A stretch of DNA of 64,000 nt from Ischnura elegans. Its lineage: Eukaryota > Arthropoda > Insecta > Odonata > Coenagrionidae. A program made the position numbers and the translations under genes. The stretch is from assembly GCF_921293095.1 (NCBI RefSeq), contig NC_060251.1:66109585-66173584 (forward strand), read 5' to 3'. Positions 11,171 through 22,128 of the stretch are shown piece after piece (the stretch's first letter is position 1; each line of letters opens with the position of its first letter). The notes under the pieces are model-generated. The model did not search any database. It was not told the DNA's origin and worked only from the letters and a program-made list of their open reading frames with translations.

Positions 11171-11398
11171 GCGGGGGAACTTTGGCTCCGCACTTTCTAC
11201 GCTCTTTAAATTTCGTCCCTTAGTTGATTAGATAAATCGATTTCTATTTCCTGACATCAGTTATTTAATGATGATTACTGCTTTGGAGTTTATATCTGAG
11301 AATGATATGCAGAATTGTAATCATTTCCTTATATTTCTTATTCTTATTCAGGGCTAGCAATGATAATGGTTACATTAATTTGATTCATTACCATAAAT

Positions 11399-11934
11399 GA
11401 AGAGGGTAAAACATCCAGAACTATCGCCATATATCTGAGTAATCTGTTGAGGATTACATGGTTATTTTGAGCAAATGTGGAAATTATGGAGTAATAGTGA
11501 AAATAAGTTATAAATAGCAGATAAGATATGTCGAAATTGTTGTATCATATTTTTCATGTATGTACAATCGCATTCTTTTTATATTTTTTATTTTTTTTAC
11601 TGCAAAAAATTGTAATAGTCTTTCTTGCCTTCATGTATCAATTTAATGTAACCATTATCATTCTTAGACCTGAAGAATATATGAGAAGTATATCGAAGCG
11701 ACATCATTAAATTTCGCCTTTTCATAGAGATTTTATTTATTATACAGTGTAGTTTTAAAGCTTTACAGATGGAAAATCTTTCACTTCGGCTTGTGATCAA
11801 ATCACGGTTTTTCGATTACCCTTATTTTAGAAGATAAAACGTTTAGAGCTATCGTCATATTTCTAAGTAATCTGTTGAAGATTACATGGGAAATTATTTT
11901 GGGAAAAATCTGGAAATTATGGAGCAATAGTAAT
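11399..11934. repeat. Direct repeat pair, ~107-bp arms 426 bp apart
   Basis: Arm 1 (11399-11506) and arm 2 (11830-11934) share in order AACTATCGCCATAT/AGCTATCGTCATAT, AGTAATCTGTTGA(A/G)GATTAC, and TGGAAATTATGGAG(T/C)AATAG. Similarity is about 80 percent by eye. The 320 bases between them are AT-rich and non-coding. This is an old local duplication or two copies of a short repeat. Confidence 0.65.
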
Positions 11935-13955
11935 TTTTTAGTTCTACTATGAATGTGAAGTTCACGTTTAACTAGTCTCAGAAAGCACATACACTCATAA
12001 ACTCCTTGCGTAATAAAAATGAAGCAAAGAGTGGTTTCAAAGTGGGCCTCAACATTTGGTTACAGCGAAGCCTCCTTGAGCGGTCTTGTTTATACGTATG
12101 AGAGCGTGCATAATTAACCTTGAATATTGATAGTCTGAGCATTTAATTATGAAAATAACCTAAAGATGGGTCACACATTCATCGTAAGATTTTAAACGGA
12201 CTTTTTATACTGAGCCCCACATAATGAAACTAGAAATAGATCCCCAGAACTCAAGCTGGTGTCCTATCTCCGCAGACCTAAGGAGAGCAATACCGAGGTA
12301 GGTTTAGAATGCCGCCACTTCTTTACCAACCAACTCATGTCATTATTGCTGCCTATTCTTTGTGAGGTGGTGCTATTGTTTTTTTTACGAGTTTCTTTTC
12401 GTGGAAGATCATTTTTATTTTTATTTTCATTCGCTAACACTTCATTGTATGATATCCTCTGAAACTCTCAAGATATCCACCACAGCATTGATGAAATATC
12501 GCTAAATATCCTAGAAAGTAACAAATTTAAAATGTTTTCCAAGTATGAAGGTAGTAAATATTTTTATTTAAAAAATTCATTCTCAAAGAAAAACTACAAA
12601 TTTTATTGCAATAGATGATTACCCATCACATTTATGAGGAAGAGTATTTTTTTAAAGACGCAGTGAGTTACTGCTAAAACAATGGAAATCACCATCTATT
12701 ATTTTAAAAGCCTTGGAGTATTCCCCTGCACGCCTTCTCCTTCAGATTAGTCTAACGATGGATTTCCGCGCCGAAATTCTCCGCCCTTGGATGCGATACA
12801 GATCACCGATGTCACTAATACTCTCCTCTCCTCTTTGGAAATTCTGCGGCATTTTTTCATCTCTTCAATTGGTTGTCGTCAATCCTCCCCACCCGACTTC
12901 TTACCCTTCCGCGCGAGTGATACCCAGAGGTAGAGAGACTTAGACAGAGAGTAACTTTCAGAAATTTGGGAATGCAGTCGTAATTTTCCACTCTTTGTCC
13001 CATTCAAATTGGGGCAGTGGGACTCTCAAGGACTCTCATTCCGAGAGAAATAATTACAGCTCCCCACTTATGACCTCTCCTCAAGGACCTGGAGTATATT
13101 GTAATATGTTGATGGAAGCCTCCGCGGAGTGGTGCACTAGGCGCATCTAAGTTTTCTCCGCGACGACAGTTTCGCCGGCGTTGCAGGAGGTATCTTAAGG
13201 TTTGAAGTTTCAAGTTTTTGCCCGAATTATATAGGCCTTGATTTGGCCAGGTGCGTTCTGATTGGTCGGTTTCTGATAGTCTCTTCCAGGCGTTGAAGAG
13301 CGAGTAGCTGTCATCCCTGTTGAAATTTATTTATTTAACACGAAAAACGGCACTATTGCCTTTACATTGGGTTTTATAAACAAAATAAATTACGTAAATA
13401 TAATAAAAAACAAGTATAAAAATAATCTCAAAAATTAAAATCATTTTTAACATATACAATGCATACCAAAGGTGGGTTTCAAAGAGAAATTCTTTCCAAT
13501 TTGCTATTGAAATTGCTACGGGAGGCAAAGAGGTCAAGAGAAGAAGAGGTATTTGAGATGGAATTGAAAATAAAAGGTAAGTGGTAAAAAAGGGATGTAT
13601 GGGATTTGGGGAATAGAATATAAAACAAGTCGGAATTTGGGATGGTGTAGAGTTTAAGTATTGAGGGTTTTGCGAGCTGGAATGCGGAGTGAAAAGAATG
13701 TCAGGTGATCAATGCATCTGGAATGAGATATTTTAGCTATTTCGTTAGCATGTCGTATGAGTCGGGGATAGTAATGCTTTTCTCTAGCTCTCTTTCGTCA
13801 CGAAGATGAATCCACGCCGGGCACAACTTGGAAACCTAGCTGCACGTGTTTAGTAATATGAACTGAAAGTATTTACCTTATATTACAGGTGAAGACGCAC
13901 TGAAATATCATGCAAATTAAAAAACATTCATTAGGAACAGCCTTTTTACTATGGC
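11935..13955. other. Intergenic, nothing recognised
   Basis: AT-rich with a slightly GC-richer patch around 12720-13150. Open frames are under 80 codons and carry no motif. No paired ends or tandem units were seen. Confidence 0.45.
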
Positions 13956-13959
13956 AACA

Positions 13960-14260
13960 TGTCTGCGTGTTGGATATCGGGTCGGTGTGGTCGATAGTGT
14001 TAGCCTCCCATCTCGTAGGGGCAAGTTCAAAACCTGTATAAGGTGGAGGAGGATTTACAGAGATTTCTCCATCCATGCTTGAATGTTTTGTAGATGTAAC
14101 TTCGAGTACAAAACTCCGTCTGTCGGACGGGACGTTATACCGAGATTCTCTTTGCGCATTTCGTTAGGGGCAGGTTAATTCCATCTCCGAGTATTCTCCA
14201 ATATTCCTTCCCTGTCTTTCCCTATGGTACAAATGACCTAAGCTGATGGTCGCTCCTTCA
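13960..14260 (+). repeat. tRNA-derived SINE, probable
   Basis: A tRNA-like head is visible: an A-box-like TGGTCGATAGTG at about 13989 and a B-box-like CAAGTTCAAAACC about 38 bases later. The body after it (GGATTTACAGAGATTTCTCC, GTCGGACGGGACGTTATACC, TCGTTAGGGGCAGG) fits an arthropod SINE body layout. That resemblance is from memory of the general form and not a database match. There is no terminal poly(A) or clear duplication. Confidence 0.5.
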
Positions 14261-14288
14261 GATACCTACCTTTCGAAAGATAAAATGT

Positions 14289-14645
14289 CGGTCGGTAGAG
14301 GATTTATATATCAAAGTGTGGTAATTAGCATTTTTAAAATATCTTATCATGAATATATCTAATTTCCACTACGTCAACCCTGAAACGTAAACGTTCGTTA
14401 TGCTAGTGAGGCAGTTAAGGCGAATTTATATTTAAACTCTTCATCCAATTTCGCGTTGCCAATCTCAACGCGTATTCCAATAATCAGTGCCTAAAGTTAG
14501 GAGTGACCCTTATAGGAGATTTCATCACCTTGAAAATTATATATAGTGTCGAACCCGTGATCTACAGTGGAGTTATATATAAAAGTGTGGAAATTACCAT
14601 TTTATCATGGATATATCGCATTTTCACCACGTCAAGCCTTGAACG
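14289..14645. repeat. Direct repeat pair, ~90-bp arms
   Basis: The segments 14289-14389 and 14564-14645 share, in order, TATATATCAAAGTGTGG/TATATATAAAAGTGTGG, TTATCATG(A/G)ATATATC and CCAC(T/C)ACGTCAA-like stretches. They lie about 265 bases apart. CATACCTACCTTT-like words just outside both arms suggest a longer original unit. Non-coding. Confidence 0.6.
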
Positions 14646-17590
14646 ATTCAATACCTACCTTTTGCAAAGTGCTTCGATTTTTCCCCACATTCCGAATCCC
14701 TATAATTCTATCAAGAATAAATCAATGGGCTTGAAAATTTACATTTTCCCCCCTACTACTCCGATGCTTATTAATTTTGGGAATCGGTTGTAATGTCACC
14801 ATTCCCATTCTCATTGGGCATTGAAAAACTCCTAGAAATTGTCAACTGTCAATATACTATACCTCTTGCTATCGCCGAAAAATATTTTTGTCGTTTTATT
14901 CTGTGCTCTGGCAAAAAGAACCCGAGAATAACCGCAAGTAATGAAGCTTGTCATATTATACGACCATACTCATTAGTATCTTTGCTAGGTTGTCTTGTTT
15001 CAATGAATTACGGACAACTGCTTGTTCATTCTAAACGCATGATGAAGTCTTGTTAAGAAATATGGATTCCAGTCTCATCTCAACGGTCTTAACAATCGAC
15101 TGCTGATCCTGGACGTTGGATTACCATCTCTTTCATTAGCTGAAGCCCAGAAGGGGGGAGGCTCAATAAGTCCAACGCTTTCGACCTCTGAACCGGAGTC
15201 ATCTCTCTCGTCCTGGCGACAAGGTGTGACTACAGCAATAATAATTCCGAGAAATCATTCGGGTGACTGTGCTTTTTGCGGCGGATCCTGTCTATCTTCG
15301 CCTCCATCAAGGATCGGATCCTTCGTGGAGTGGTTACCGCGAGTGGCCTGGAGGAATGACGAGGAAGCCGTGTGAGCATTAACGACCTCATAATTAGTGC
15401 CCCATTTCTCCTGGGTTAACCGAAGCTGCTCGCGGGTTTATTACGAGCTCCGTGGAGAATGCAACCGTTTGTCGGCAAGGCAACGAACCCTCGCAGCGTT
15501 ATCTTTACCCGAGGGTCGGGGAAGATGTGTTTAAACTTGGTCTTCACCTTCTCTCCGCCTTTCTCATACGTTATTTTGACCTTTGAACTCTCTCAACGTT
15601 TGTTTTCCTCGCGGTTCAATCGTCCTATCCCCTCGTAGACGATCGCTCGTAGCTCATCTCGCGCGGGGAAACTTTCCAATTTATCGTTTTATTAATTTTT
15701 GCTCGGACGTTAATGTCGGACAGTAACAAAAATGTCCATCCTGGCCATATATCATGCCTCCGCTTGACTACTGGAAGGAAATCTCTTGTGTATTTTGTCA
15801 GGCCTATAATGAAGGCTCTTTTCTATGGGTTAATTTGAGTCAATTTCTACGTAAGATCATCCTTTGTTTTACTTGCAATTTATGCATGTTATATTGGGGC
15901 ATCGGGTATATTTATCATAAATAACTTAATATTATTATATAATAATATCATAATTCAATGGTATTTGTTTCACAGTTTTTTCTGTTTGTTTGAGAATTTG
16001 AAATCTTTATATTTGATAATGCATCAACGTCAAGGACGATTTCAAAGGGTTTCTATAACGTTCATAAATTATTTTTTGAGACTTGAATGAAAGCGAATTT
16101 TTATTATTATTAAGAGTGTATACATACGAAATAATAATGAAATGCTTAAAAGTACATTAATACTAATAAATCTTCGATGACTGTAACGTCGGCTTCGTTG
16201 AAAGTGAATCTATTCCTTATTTTCAGTTGAAGTAACCTTAACATGATTATCACATATTTATAAATGCAATCTCTTGGGCTATCTTTGTCGGCCACTTTGT
16301 TTATCACTAAAAATTTCTGGTGGAATCGAAAAAAAGGAATTAAATTAATGCCGAAGCATTGGTACAAAACTTAATAATCACATTATATGTTTTTTACTGC
16401 TTTTAGATGGGTGTTTTTTTACTTTATTGTAGAATCTTTCAAGCTCTGATAACGTAATGATGAAACTGCGAATTACTGTGTGAGTACAGTAATGGAAGCA
16501 GCCAATTTCGCAAAAGCGGCCCAAATTTACTTCAGCAACTTTTATTGCCTCGGCCTTGAAATGCATGTTTGGACGACTATTATAACTCCATATTTCCGCC
16601 ATAACTTCAAACTATAGTTTAGCTTGTGTGCAACAGAATTACTCTTTAAAAAATACTTTTGCAGCCAAAAATAGGTATATATAGGTGCAAGTGCTAATTT
16701 ATGTCTAGCAAAAAGTTATCGTGAAAGTATTTTTCTGTATTAAATTGAAGTAGTGATACTATCGTCTTATACATGGAAATCTTGGACAAGAAAAAAATTA
16801 GGTATCGATAGATGGGCAAATAATTTTGGATGATAACGAAAATTTATTTGATCGCTCTTCATATATCTCTCTTGACCCCTATTTTTCCGTACTGCCCGTG
16901 GACCACAAACGCACCAAGGGACTCGTTGCACTCGTCTCAGCACAAAGAACGAAATACCGGAGTGAGAGAGGAGATCGGATGATTTACACTCTGCTGGCGA
17001 AACAAAGCTCCATAACAGAAAATCATAATTTATTAGCATGAGGACAGATTAAGTGCCCACTTTAGCATCGATGCGCTCTTATTGCGGGCAAAAAGGGGAC
17101 GCTATTTTAGAGCCCGTTTCCCCCCGTCTCAGAATAGAAACGCTCAAGAGTGAAATATTTGAAGCGAATTCTTTTTTTTCCCTTTATACGTTTATTCCGT
17201 ATCTCAACCAAGCGGAACTCACGAGGAGAAGTGGAAGGTCTTTACTGCACTCCTCTCCGCCTTTAAGATTTCCTACCTCGTTTACATTCCAATTTTTTTC
17301 ACCGGAGACAATCGACGATCGTATTGAATGACCCGTGTTAGAGCACTAATGGGCGAAACGGAGTGTGTGAGAATGAAATTGTCTAAGACTTGGAAAGGAA
17401 GGGAGGGAAACCTCTCTCCAGGCAAGTCAAAATAGAGCATATATTTCAGACAAATATCCTTTGCGTCCGTCCCATTTATTTTCTTACTATGGAGGTGGGC
17501 ATATTGTTATTAGTACTTAATACATTTAGTATCTTCACTTTTACTCTTTAATTTTTTCGTGGGAACTTACCTTACATTCCGAAACTCGTG
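14646..17590. other. Intergenic, with GC-richer non-coding block 15100-15720
   Basis: The block 15100-15720 is closer to 50 percent GC, has scattered CpGs and lacks long open frames, unlike most of the window. It could be a conserved non-coding or regulatory region, which cannot be told without comparison. The remaining DNA is AT-rich and carries no recognised feature. Short frames at 16826-17331 have no family resemblance. Confidence 0.4.
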
Positions 17591-17593
17591 TTA

Positions 17594-17819
17594 AGGCCGT
17601 TTTACACGGTACACGGAATTGCGCAATCTGACTAACGTGGGAAGGCGCAGTCAAAATTGCGTCGTGTAAAGCGTTGAGTTGCTAGAACACATACGAGAAT
17701 GCGAGACGGCAAAATAGCCCCTGTTCTAATTTCGTTCATGCATTCGCGCAATTCCACGCCATTTTAGAAATTAATGAAGCTCTAACCCGCGCAATTCCGT
17801 GCCCCGTGTAAAACGGCCT
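17594..17819. mobile_element. PIF/Harbinger-like MITE, 226 bp
   Basis: The first 16 bases (AGGCCGTTTTACACGG) are the exact reverse complement of the last 16. With two mismatches the match continues through CACGGAATTGCGC, giving inverted ends near 29 bases. TTA flanks both sides (17591-17593 and 17820-17822). A 3-bp TWA-type duplication fits PIF/Harbinger. The body has no coding capacity. A different reading, with TTAA and another superfamily, is possible because the flank bases are ambiguous. Confidence 0.85.
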
Positions 17820-18297
17820 TTATAAATATTAATTTGCCTATTTGTTTATTTATGTTTGGAGACATTAAACTAAGGACACTCTCATGGCCGATATAGATAT
17901 CAACGGGGATGTTGATCATTATAAAAATCCAATTCATTGCAAAAAAAGCCTTGATGAAGGTTTATAAAGACATCGAAACGTTGGCAAAAATTTGAATTCA
18001 AAATTCATCAAGACCTACACTCCAAGTTACCGAATAAACATTAACAGGGATTCCGAGTTGATTGCAGCATTTAAATGGTGTTTTATATTGCTTTGAATGA
18101 GAAAATTATTTATACAATCATAAAAGTTTCCATTTCCAAATCAAATATACATCCTAATGTAAGACACCAGGCAATTGTTGTTTCATCTATATGCGCATCT
18201 TTATGGTACTATACCGGTTACGATTGAGGCCGGCTACATCGATCATTTTGCGATTCTACCCGACTCTTCCTCAGTCCCAAGTTAAACTTTTCTCTTC
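17820..18297. other. Intergenic, nothing firm
   Basis: The stretch around 17950-18050 (GAAGGTTTATAAAG, ATCGAAACGTTGGC) resembles words common near retroelement 3' ends, but nothing can be assigned. No coding sequence is recognised. Confidence 0.35.
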
Positions 18298-18500
18298 CGT
18301 TCCCAAAATGCTGTATTTTATTCCATTACTTATATAAATCCTATTCTTTTCCTCCTTCTTCCCCGATCACCTAGAATTTTTCACTTAAACATGGTTAATA
18401 GCATTTCCGCCTCGCCTAGTACTCGCTCCATCCTTCTCCTGCATATCTAATCAAGAAGTTTCCTTTCTTGGCCCACCGTATCCACTACATTGTTCCTTTT
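18298..18500 (-). mobile_element. LINE internal segment, fragment
   Basis: A pyrimidine-rich stretch shares ordered words with 30040-30290: TATATAAATCCTATTCTTTT, then TACTCGCTCCATCC, then a GCATATCTAATCAAGAAG-like segment. Both look like the minus strand of the same internal LINE segment that normally lies before the tail seen at 36281. Coding is fully eroded. Confidence 0.5.
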
Positions 18501-19194
18501 TCTTTCTGTTCAACTTACCTTCTTCAGGTTAGGAACAAATAGCAACTACGTAAACATCAAAAATAAATTTTTTCCTAACCTTATAATGAATTTCTACAAA
18601 GTTAAGGCCTCAACCAATCAGTGCATCAAGTTTACCCTCTTCATTCTCTTTGAGGTATATTCTTTAGTTTTTAAAGTGAAGAAGAAGCCTTGTGATTCAT
18701 GTGCTTGAAAACTTACACTTCTCCATGTCATCCTTTCTCCCGAATATTCAGCACTGTGGTAGAGCTTATGCTATGAAATTTTAATTAAGTAGGCAATTCA
18801 ATTATTTTTTCTCTCTACCTAATGGTGGAAAAGTTTTTCCATACGGGACATAAGATTCTAATCCCATAAGTTTTCGAGAAGTCACAAGGATTAGTACGAA
18901 AATTTACAGAGGCAACGAATTTATCTCTAAACACGAAGTACCTACCGACATCATAGTCTTACGTTGTGGGGAATAAAAGTTTACTTTCCCTCTGCACCGT
19001 ATGCTCATTATTAATGTAAAAGGGATCATATTTTTTATATCTGTGTGAAATACCATTGCTTAACTCCCGCCAACTTGCATTTTGAATGGAAAATACTCCC
19101 CAGTCATAGAGTGTGATGAGAGTCAATGTCGAGGCTGACAAGTGTCTGAATAGCGGTCCGTCATTCATAAGCTTCTGTAGACGTCGGTTCATTT
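18501..19194. other. Intergenic, nothing recognised
   Basis: AT-rich and without motif-bearing frames. It ends where CR1 similarity begins. Confidence 0.45.
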
Positions 19195-19930
19195 TTCCTT
19201 CGGCTAGCCTAGATTTGGTATCGCTTTCGTGCACGGCAGCTTTACTAGAATACGTGAAAAGCATATGGGATCCGGCGCAGAAATGTTTCACCCGTGAACT
19301 CAATATAATGGAGAGGAAAGCGGCGCGATTTGTTGAAAACAGTTAAAAGTTAACGGAGAGCGTTACAAATCTTTTTCGTGAATTACAGTTGGAGTCGTAA
19401 GAGACTCTCAGCCTACGTACTACGCTTTGATTGTTTGAACATTTAAAAATAGATGGAATAATTCCGAGTGACACAAAGTGCATGTTAGAATCAATATATA
19501 TCTACCTTCAGGTCCGACCGTCAGGGTAGAAGTGGGTAGTTTTGAGTGTACCGGGATACCTTATCCGGTTGTGTCCACAAATATCCATGGTGAGGAATGA
19601 CGCTTCGGTAGCTTAACTGGTGAAAGCACTCGACCGGAAATTGGGGGATCCGGGTTCGAATCCCGGTCAAGGCAAATGATATTTTCTCTGTAGATTTTTA
19701 CTAGAATTGGGGACATATTATGCCGCTCGGATAGACGTAGGAATTCGTTTTGCCCTCGAATAATAAAGGATTTGGATTAATTCTTGGTTGATCTTAGTCA
19801 GTCCATTCCCTCTCAACACAAAACTAAATTTGGTATTACATATCGTGAAGGTTAATGGGTGGTGTCTCGGCATCTCCCGCCAACCCCCTATTGAGGCGGC
19901 TTACGGGGTTCTGTGTTGATTTGGTAGATG
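19195..19930 (+). mobile_element. CR1-type LINE 3' fragment, split by a SINE
   Basis: The frame at 19230-19345 encodes SIWDPAQKCFTRELNIMERK and then AARFVENS. The parallel stretch in the copy at 49.2 kb reads SVWDPVQKDLIRELNKIQRK then AARFVKN. Downstream, the ATGCCGCTCGGATAGACG segment, the GGAATTCGTTTTGCC segment and a terminal CCCCCTATTGAGGCGGCTTAC tail match the same copy. Around 19530-19712 the match is interrupted by a tRNA-derived SINE. Frameshifts and stops make it non-functional. Confidence 0.75.
19530..19712 (+). repeat. tRNA-derived SINE nested in CR1
   Basis: The tRNA-like head at 19601-19674 has an A box (TAGCTTAACTGG, 19609-19620) and a perfect B box (GGTTCGAATCC, 19653-19663), spaced as in pol III genes. 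The flanks are CR1 sequence that becomes continuous if this segment is removed. The head shares CGGGGGATCCGG-like and TTCGAATCCC words with the minus-strand SINE at 38517-38592, so both belong to one family. It is not called a functional tRNA because the acceptor stem is poor and it is embedded in a longer repeat. Confidence 0.75.
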
Positions 19931-20054
19931 AGGAGCGTGATTTATGTCATTTTTAACTACCCTGTAAAAAAATGTGTGGAGAAAGTTGCTAACACCTCCC
20001 TCAAACTTGGAGACGGATTAGGTTGGCATTTGGGGCAGATCTGTGCTTAGCTAC

Positions 20055-20852
20055 TATGGATGTGCGAGTAGTACTTTTTGACCTCGAGTCGAATATCGAG
20101 TCGAGTTGAGAACTATTCGCGAGTATCGAGTCGAGTCGAGTATGGTAATTCTTGAACTAGGCAATACAGCAATGCATGCGGCAACATATTCTCATTTTTT
20201 TCAATGCCCTTGCGAATTATCTATTTTGAATGCTTAACTTGATGTAAAAAGGGGATGATAACGAGGAACGTTGATGGTAATTGAGTCGCAATTAGGAGAT
20301 GAATGAAAATTAATGTGTCTTAAACAGTTCCATAAGCATAATTGAAATATATTAAACTCTAGTAATATGCCGTCAATGTATGTATCCAAACTGCTTCGAT
20401 GAACCCTCAATAAAGATATTTGTACAAATGTATCGTAATTAAGATGGTATACGTGAATGTGTCTTGTAATATTTGATCCTTTCAAATTCTCATGCAGAAA
20501 AACCAATTGCTCTGCATGCTCAGGCAGCAGGTTTTGACGTCTCCGCGTTACAGTATTATTGCCTGCATGCCTTCGGCAACACGCTTGTGTAGCTGGACAA
20601 GTACTATCTTTCCAAAGTTGCAAGGCTTGGGAACATTGGGAAGTTTCATCAAAAGTTATATCAACAATTTATATGGTTCTTGAATATTCATGGAATTTTA
20701 GTGGACAAAGCGAACGAACTGTAGAACTTAGCTACAAGAGTTTCATGATAGCGCCTTCTTTAGGCAAATTTCTGAACTTACTGGCCTCGACAGCTCTGTT
20801 ACCGAAATTACTCGACTCGACATTCGTAATGCACAGTACTCGCATATCCCTA
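20055..20852 (-). mobile_element. Defective hAT transposon, 798 bp
   Basis: The left end TATGGATGTGCGAGTA and the reverse-complemented right end TAGGGATATGCGAGTA match at 14 of 16 positions. Just inside, CTCGAGTCGA-rich subterminal repeats occur at both ends. The 8-bp flanks TTAGCTAC and TTAATTAC agree at 6 of 8, consistent with an aged target duplication. The interior still carries minus-strand hAT transposase C-terminal coding at 20490-20623, so the superfamily call rests on both ends and protein. Most of the transposase is missing. Confidence 0.85.
20490..20623 (-). pseudogene. hAT transposase C-terminal dimerisation domain, relic
   Basis: The minus-strand frame starting at 20623 reads through CPATQACCRRHAGNNTVTRR and then NLLPEHAEQLVFLHENLK. 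In hAT transposases the C-terminal dimerisation region typically has a P-A-T-S-x-x-S-E-R block, a V-T-x-x-R-N-x-L-L-P-E block and then L-x-F-L-x-x-N-L. All three can be seen here, although the SERVFS part is garbled, probably by a frameshift near 20580. The frame stays open to 20234 with unrelated sequence. The DDE catalytic core and zinc-finger regions are absent, so this encodes no working transposase. Lying inside hAT-type ends, it belongs to that element. Confidence 0.8.
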
Positions 20853-20860
20853 TTAATTAC

Positions 20861-21785
20861 CAATATCAAATCCCTTCTAGCCTTGACGTGGGTTAACTTT
20901 CTTGCGCGGCAGTATAACCCAAAAATGTAGCTGCTCAAAGCATTGCTTAAGGGACAAGAAAGATTGATATAACCTTAAACTGATATATGACGAAAAAACC
21001 GGAGGAGAGAAAGATGTTTACACTTGGGGCGACACCACCCTCACACCTATACCTTGCATTTGATTAACTTCCCTTTTGGGGTAGACATGTGTCTAATTAG
21101 CGTCCAATTCCCCAAACTCTCCTTCCATCTCGCGTTTGAAAAAAGAAAGCCTATCTCCTAAAAACGAAGTTTCTTCTTCGCGGCGCCACCTGCGTTCCGA
21201 AAAACACTGGCGTGGCGAAATATTCACTGGTTTCCGTGCCTCGTCATGGGCGCCCTCAGGGCCGGCAGGACCCGGGCGCCACTTGAGGGTTTGATTCCGG
21301 GTCAGGGGTGTCGTGTTAATGAAGGCCGTCCTTTTTGGACGGGCGAGAATTTTTGAGGGGGCGTCGTCGGATAATCAGGCACCCCATTCTTTCAGCTCGC
21401 CTTTCGCCACGCGCTAATTTACCAATGGCTTCTTAGCGGTCCTCTTCATAGCCGCCGCTTTCTAAGTTTCTGGAAGGAGCAGGCGACGTACCTCGTCCTT
21501 CCCCAACAGAAGCAAGGGGAACGGATTCGCCGTGACTAAAAAGAGTTTGCCCATTTGGGCGACCCGACAAAGGGAGGCCGTGGCGAAGCATTTATTTTCG
21601 TGGCGGCGAAAGAACAAAAGGCCAAAGGAGGAGAGGGAAGGGGGCGTCGCGATTTCGTCTTTCTTTCTTTCTTTTCCAGACGCATGGAAAACACCCGAGT
21701 GGGAAGACAATCGGAGGAGTTCGAATTTCTTCTTTCGTCTTTCAATTTTTTCGGGGTTTTTGACTCGTCGGTTTGCTAATTGGAA
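20861..21785. other. Intergenic, GC-richer block 21170-21760
   Basis: The block has CpG-rich patches and overlapping open frames on both strands (60-90 codons). None has a recognisable domain. Words such as GGGCGCC and GGGCCGGCAGGACCCGGGCG resemble GC-rich transposon ends, but no paired end was found. Confidence 0.4.
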
Positions 21786-22128
21786 GAGGATGCTTGGATA
21801 ATTTGCCGCGATGTACGCTAGGGCTGTTTATCCAATACTGCTAAAGCCTGTGAGTCATTCCTCGTCTCATGGCTACCAGTACATTCTCTGTTGATATCCA
21901 TAGAGAGATATACAGTCTTCGGGTTCAAAGTTCGAATTTTTTTGCTTGCTATTTTGAAGAGGAGGGTTGAATCACTTGCCGCGATATCACTCTCATAGGT
22001 CCACCTATCCAACGATTAAAAATTAGTCATTTTCAAACTCATGCAGTGGCAATATTCTGTTGATATCCATGAAGAAGTATACATCTTATAGAATTCATCC
22101 GTTTCGAATTTCTCTGTTTTTCAGTTAC
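21786..22128. repeat. Tandem duplication, two ~173-bp copies
   Basis: Both copies begin GAGGA(T/G)G, continue with a TTGCCGCGAT segment, CTATCCAA or TTATCCAA, then CTGTTGATATCCATAGAGAG/CTGTTGATATCCATGAAGAA and TATACA, ending in TTCGAATTT(T/C)T. Diverged by roughly 25-30 percent. Non-coding. Confidence 0.65.

Noticed and set aside
19601..19674. Possible functional tRNA gene
   Set aside because: A and B boxes are good, but the acceptor arm does not pair properly and the segment is part of a longer insert within a CR1 fragment that has relatives at 38.5 kb. SINE is the better reading.
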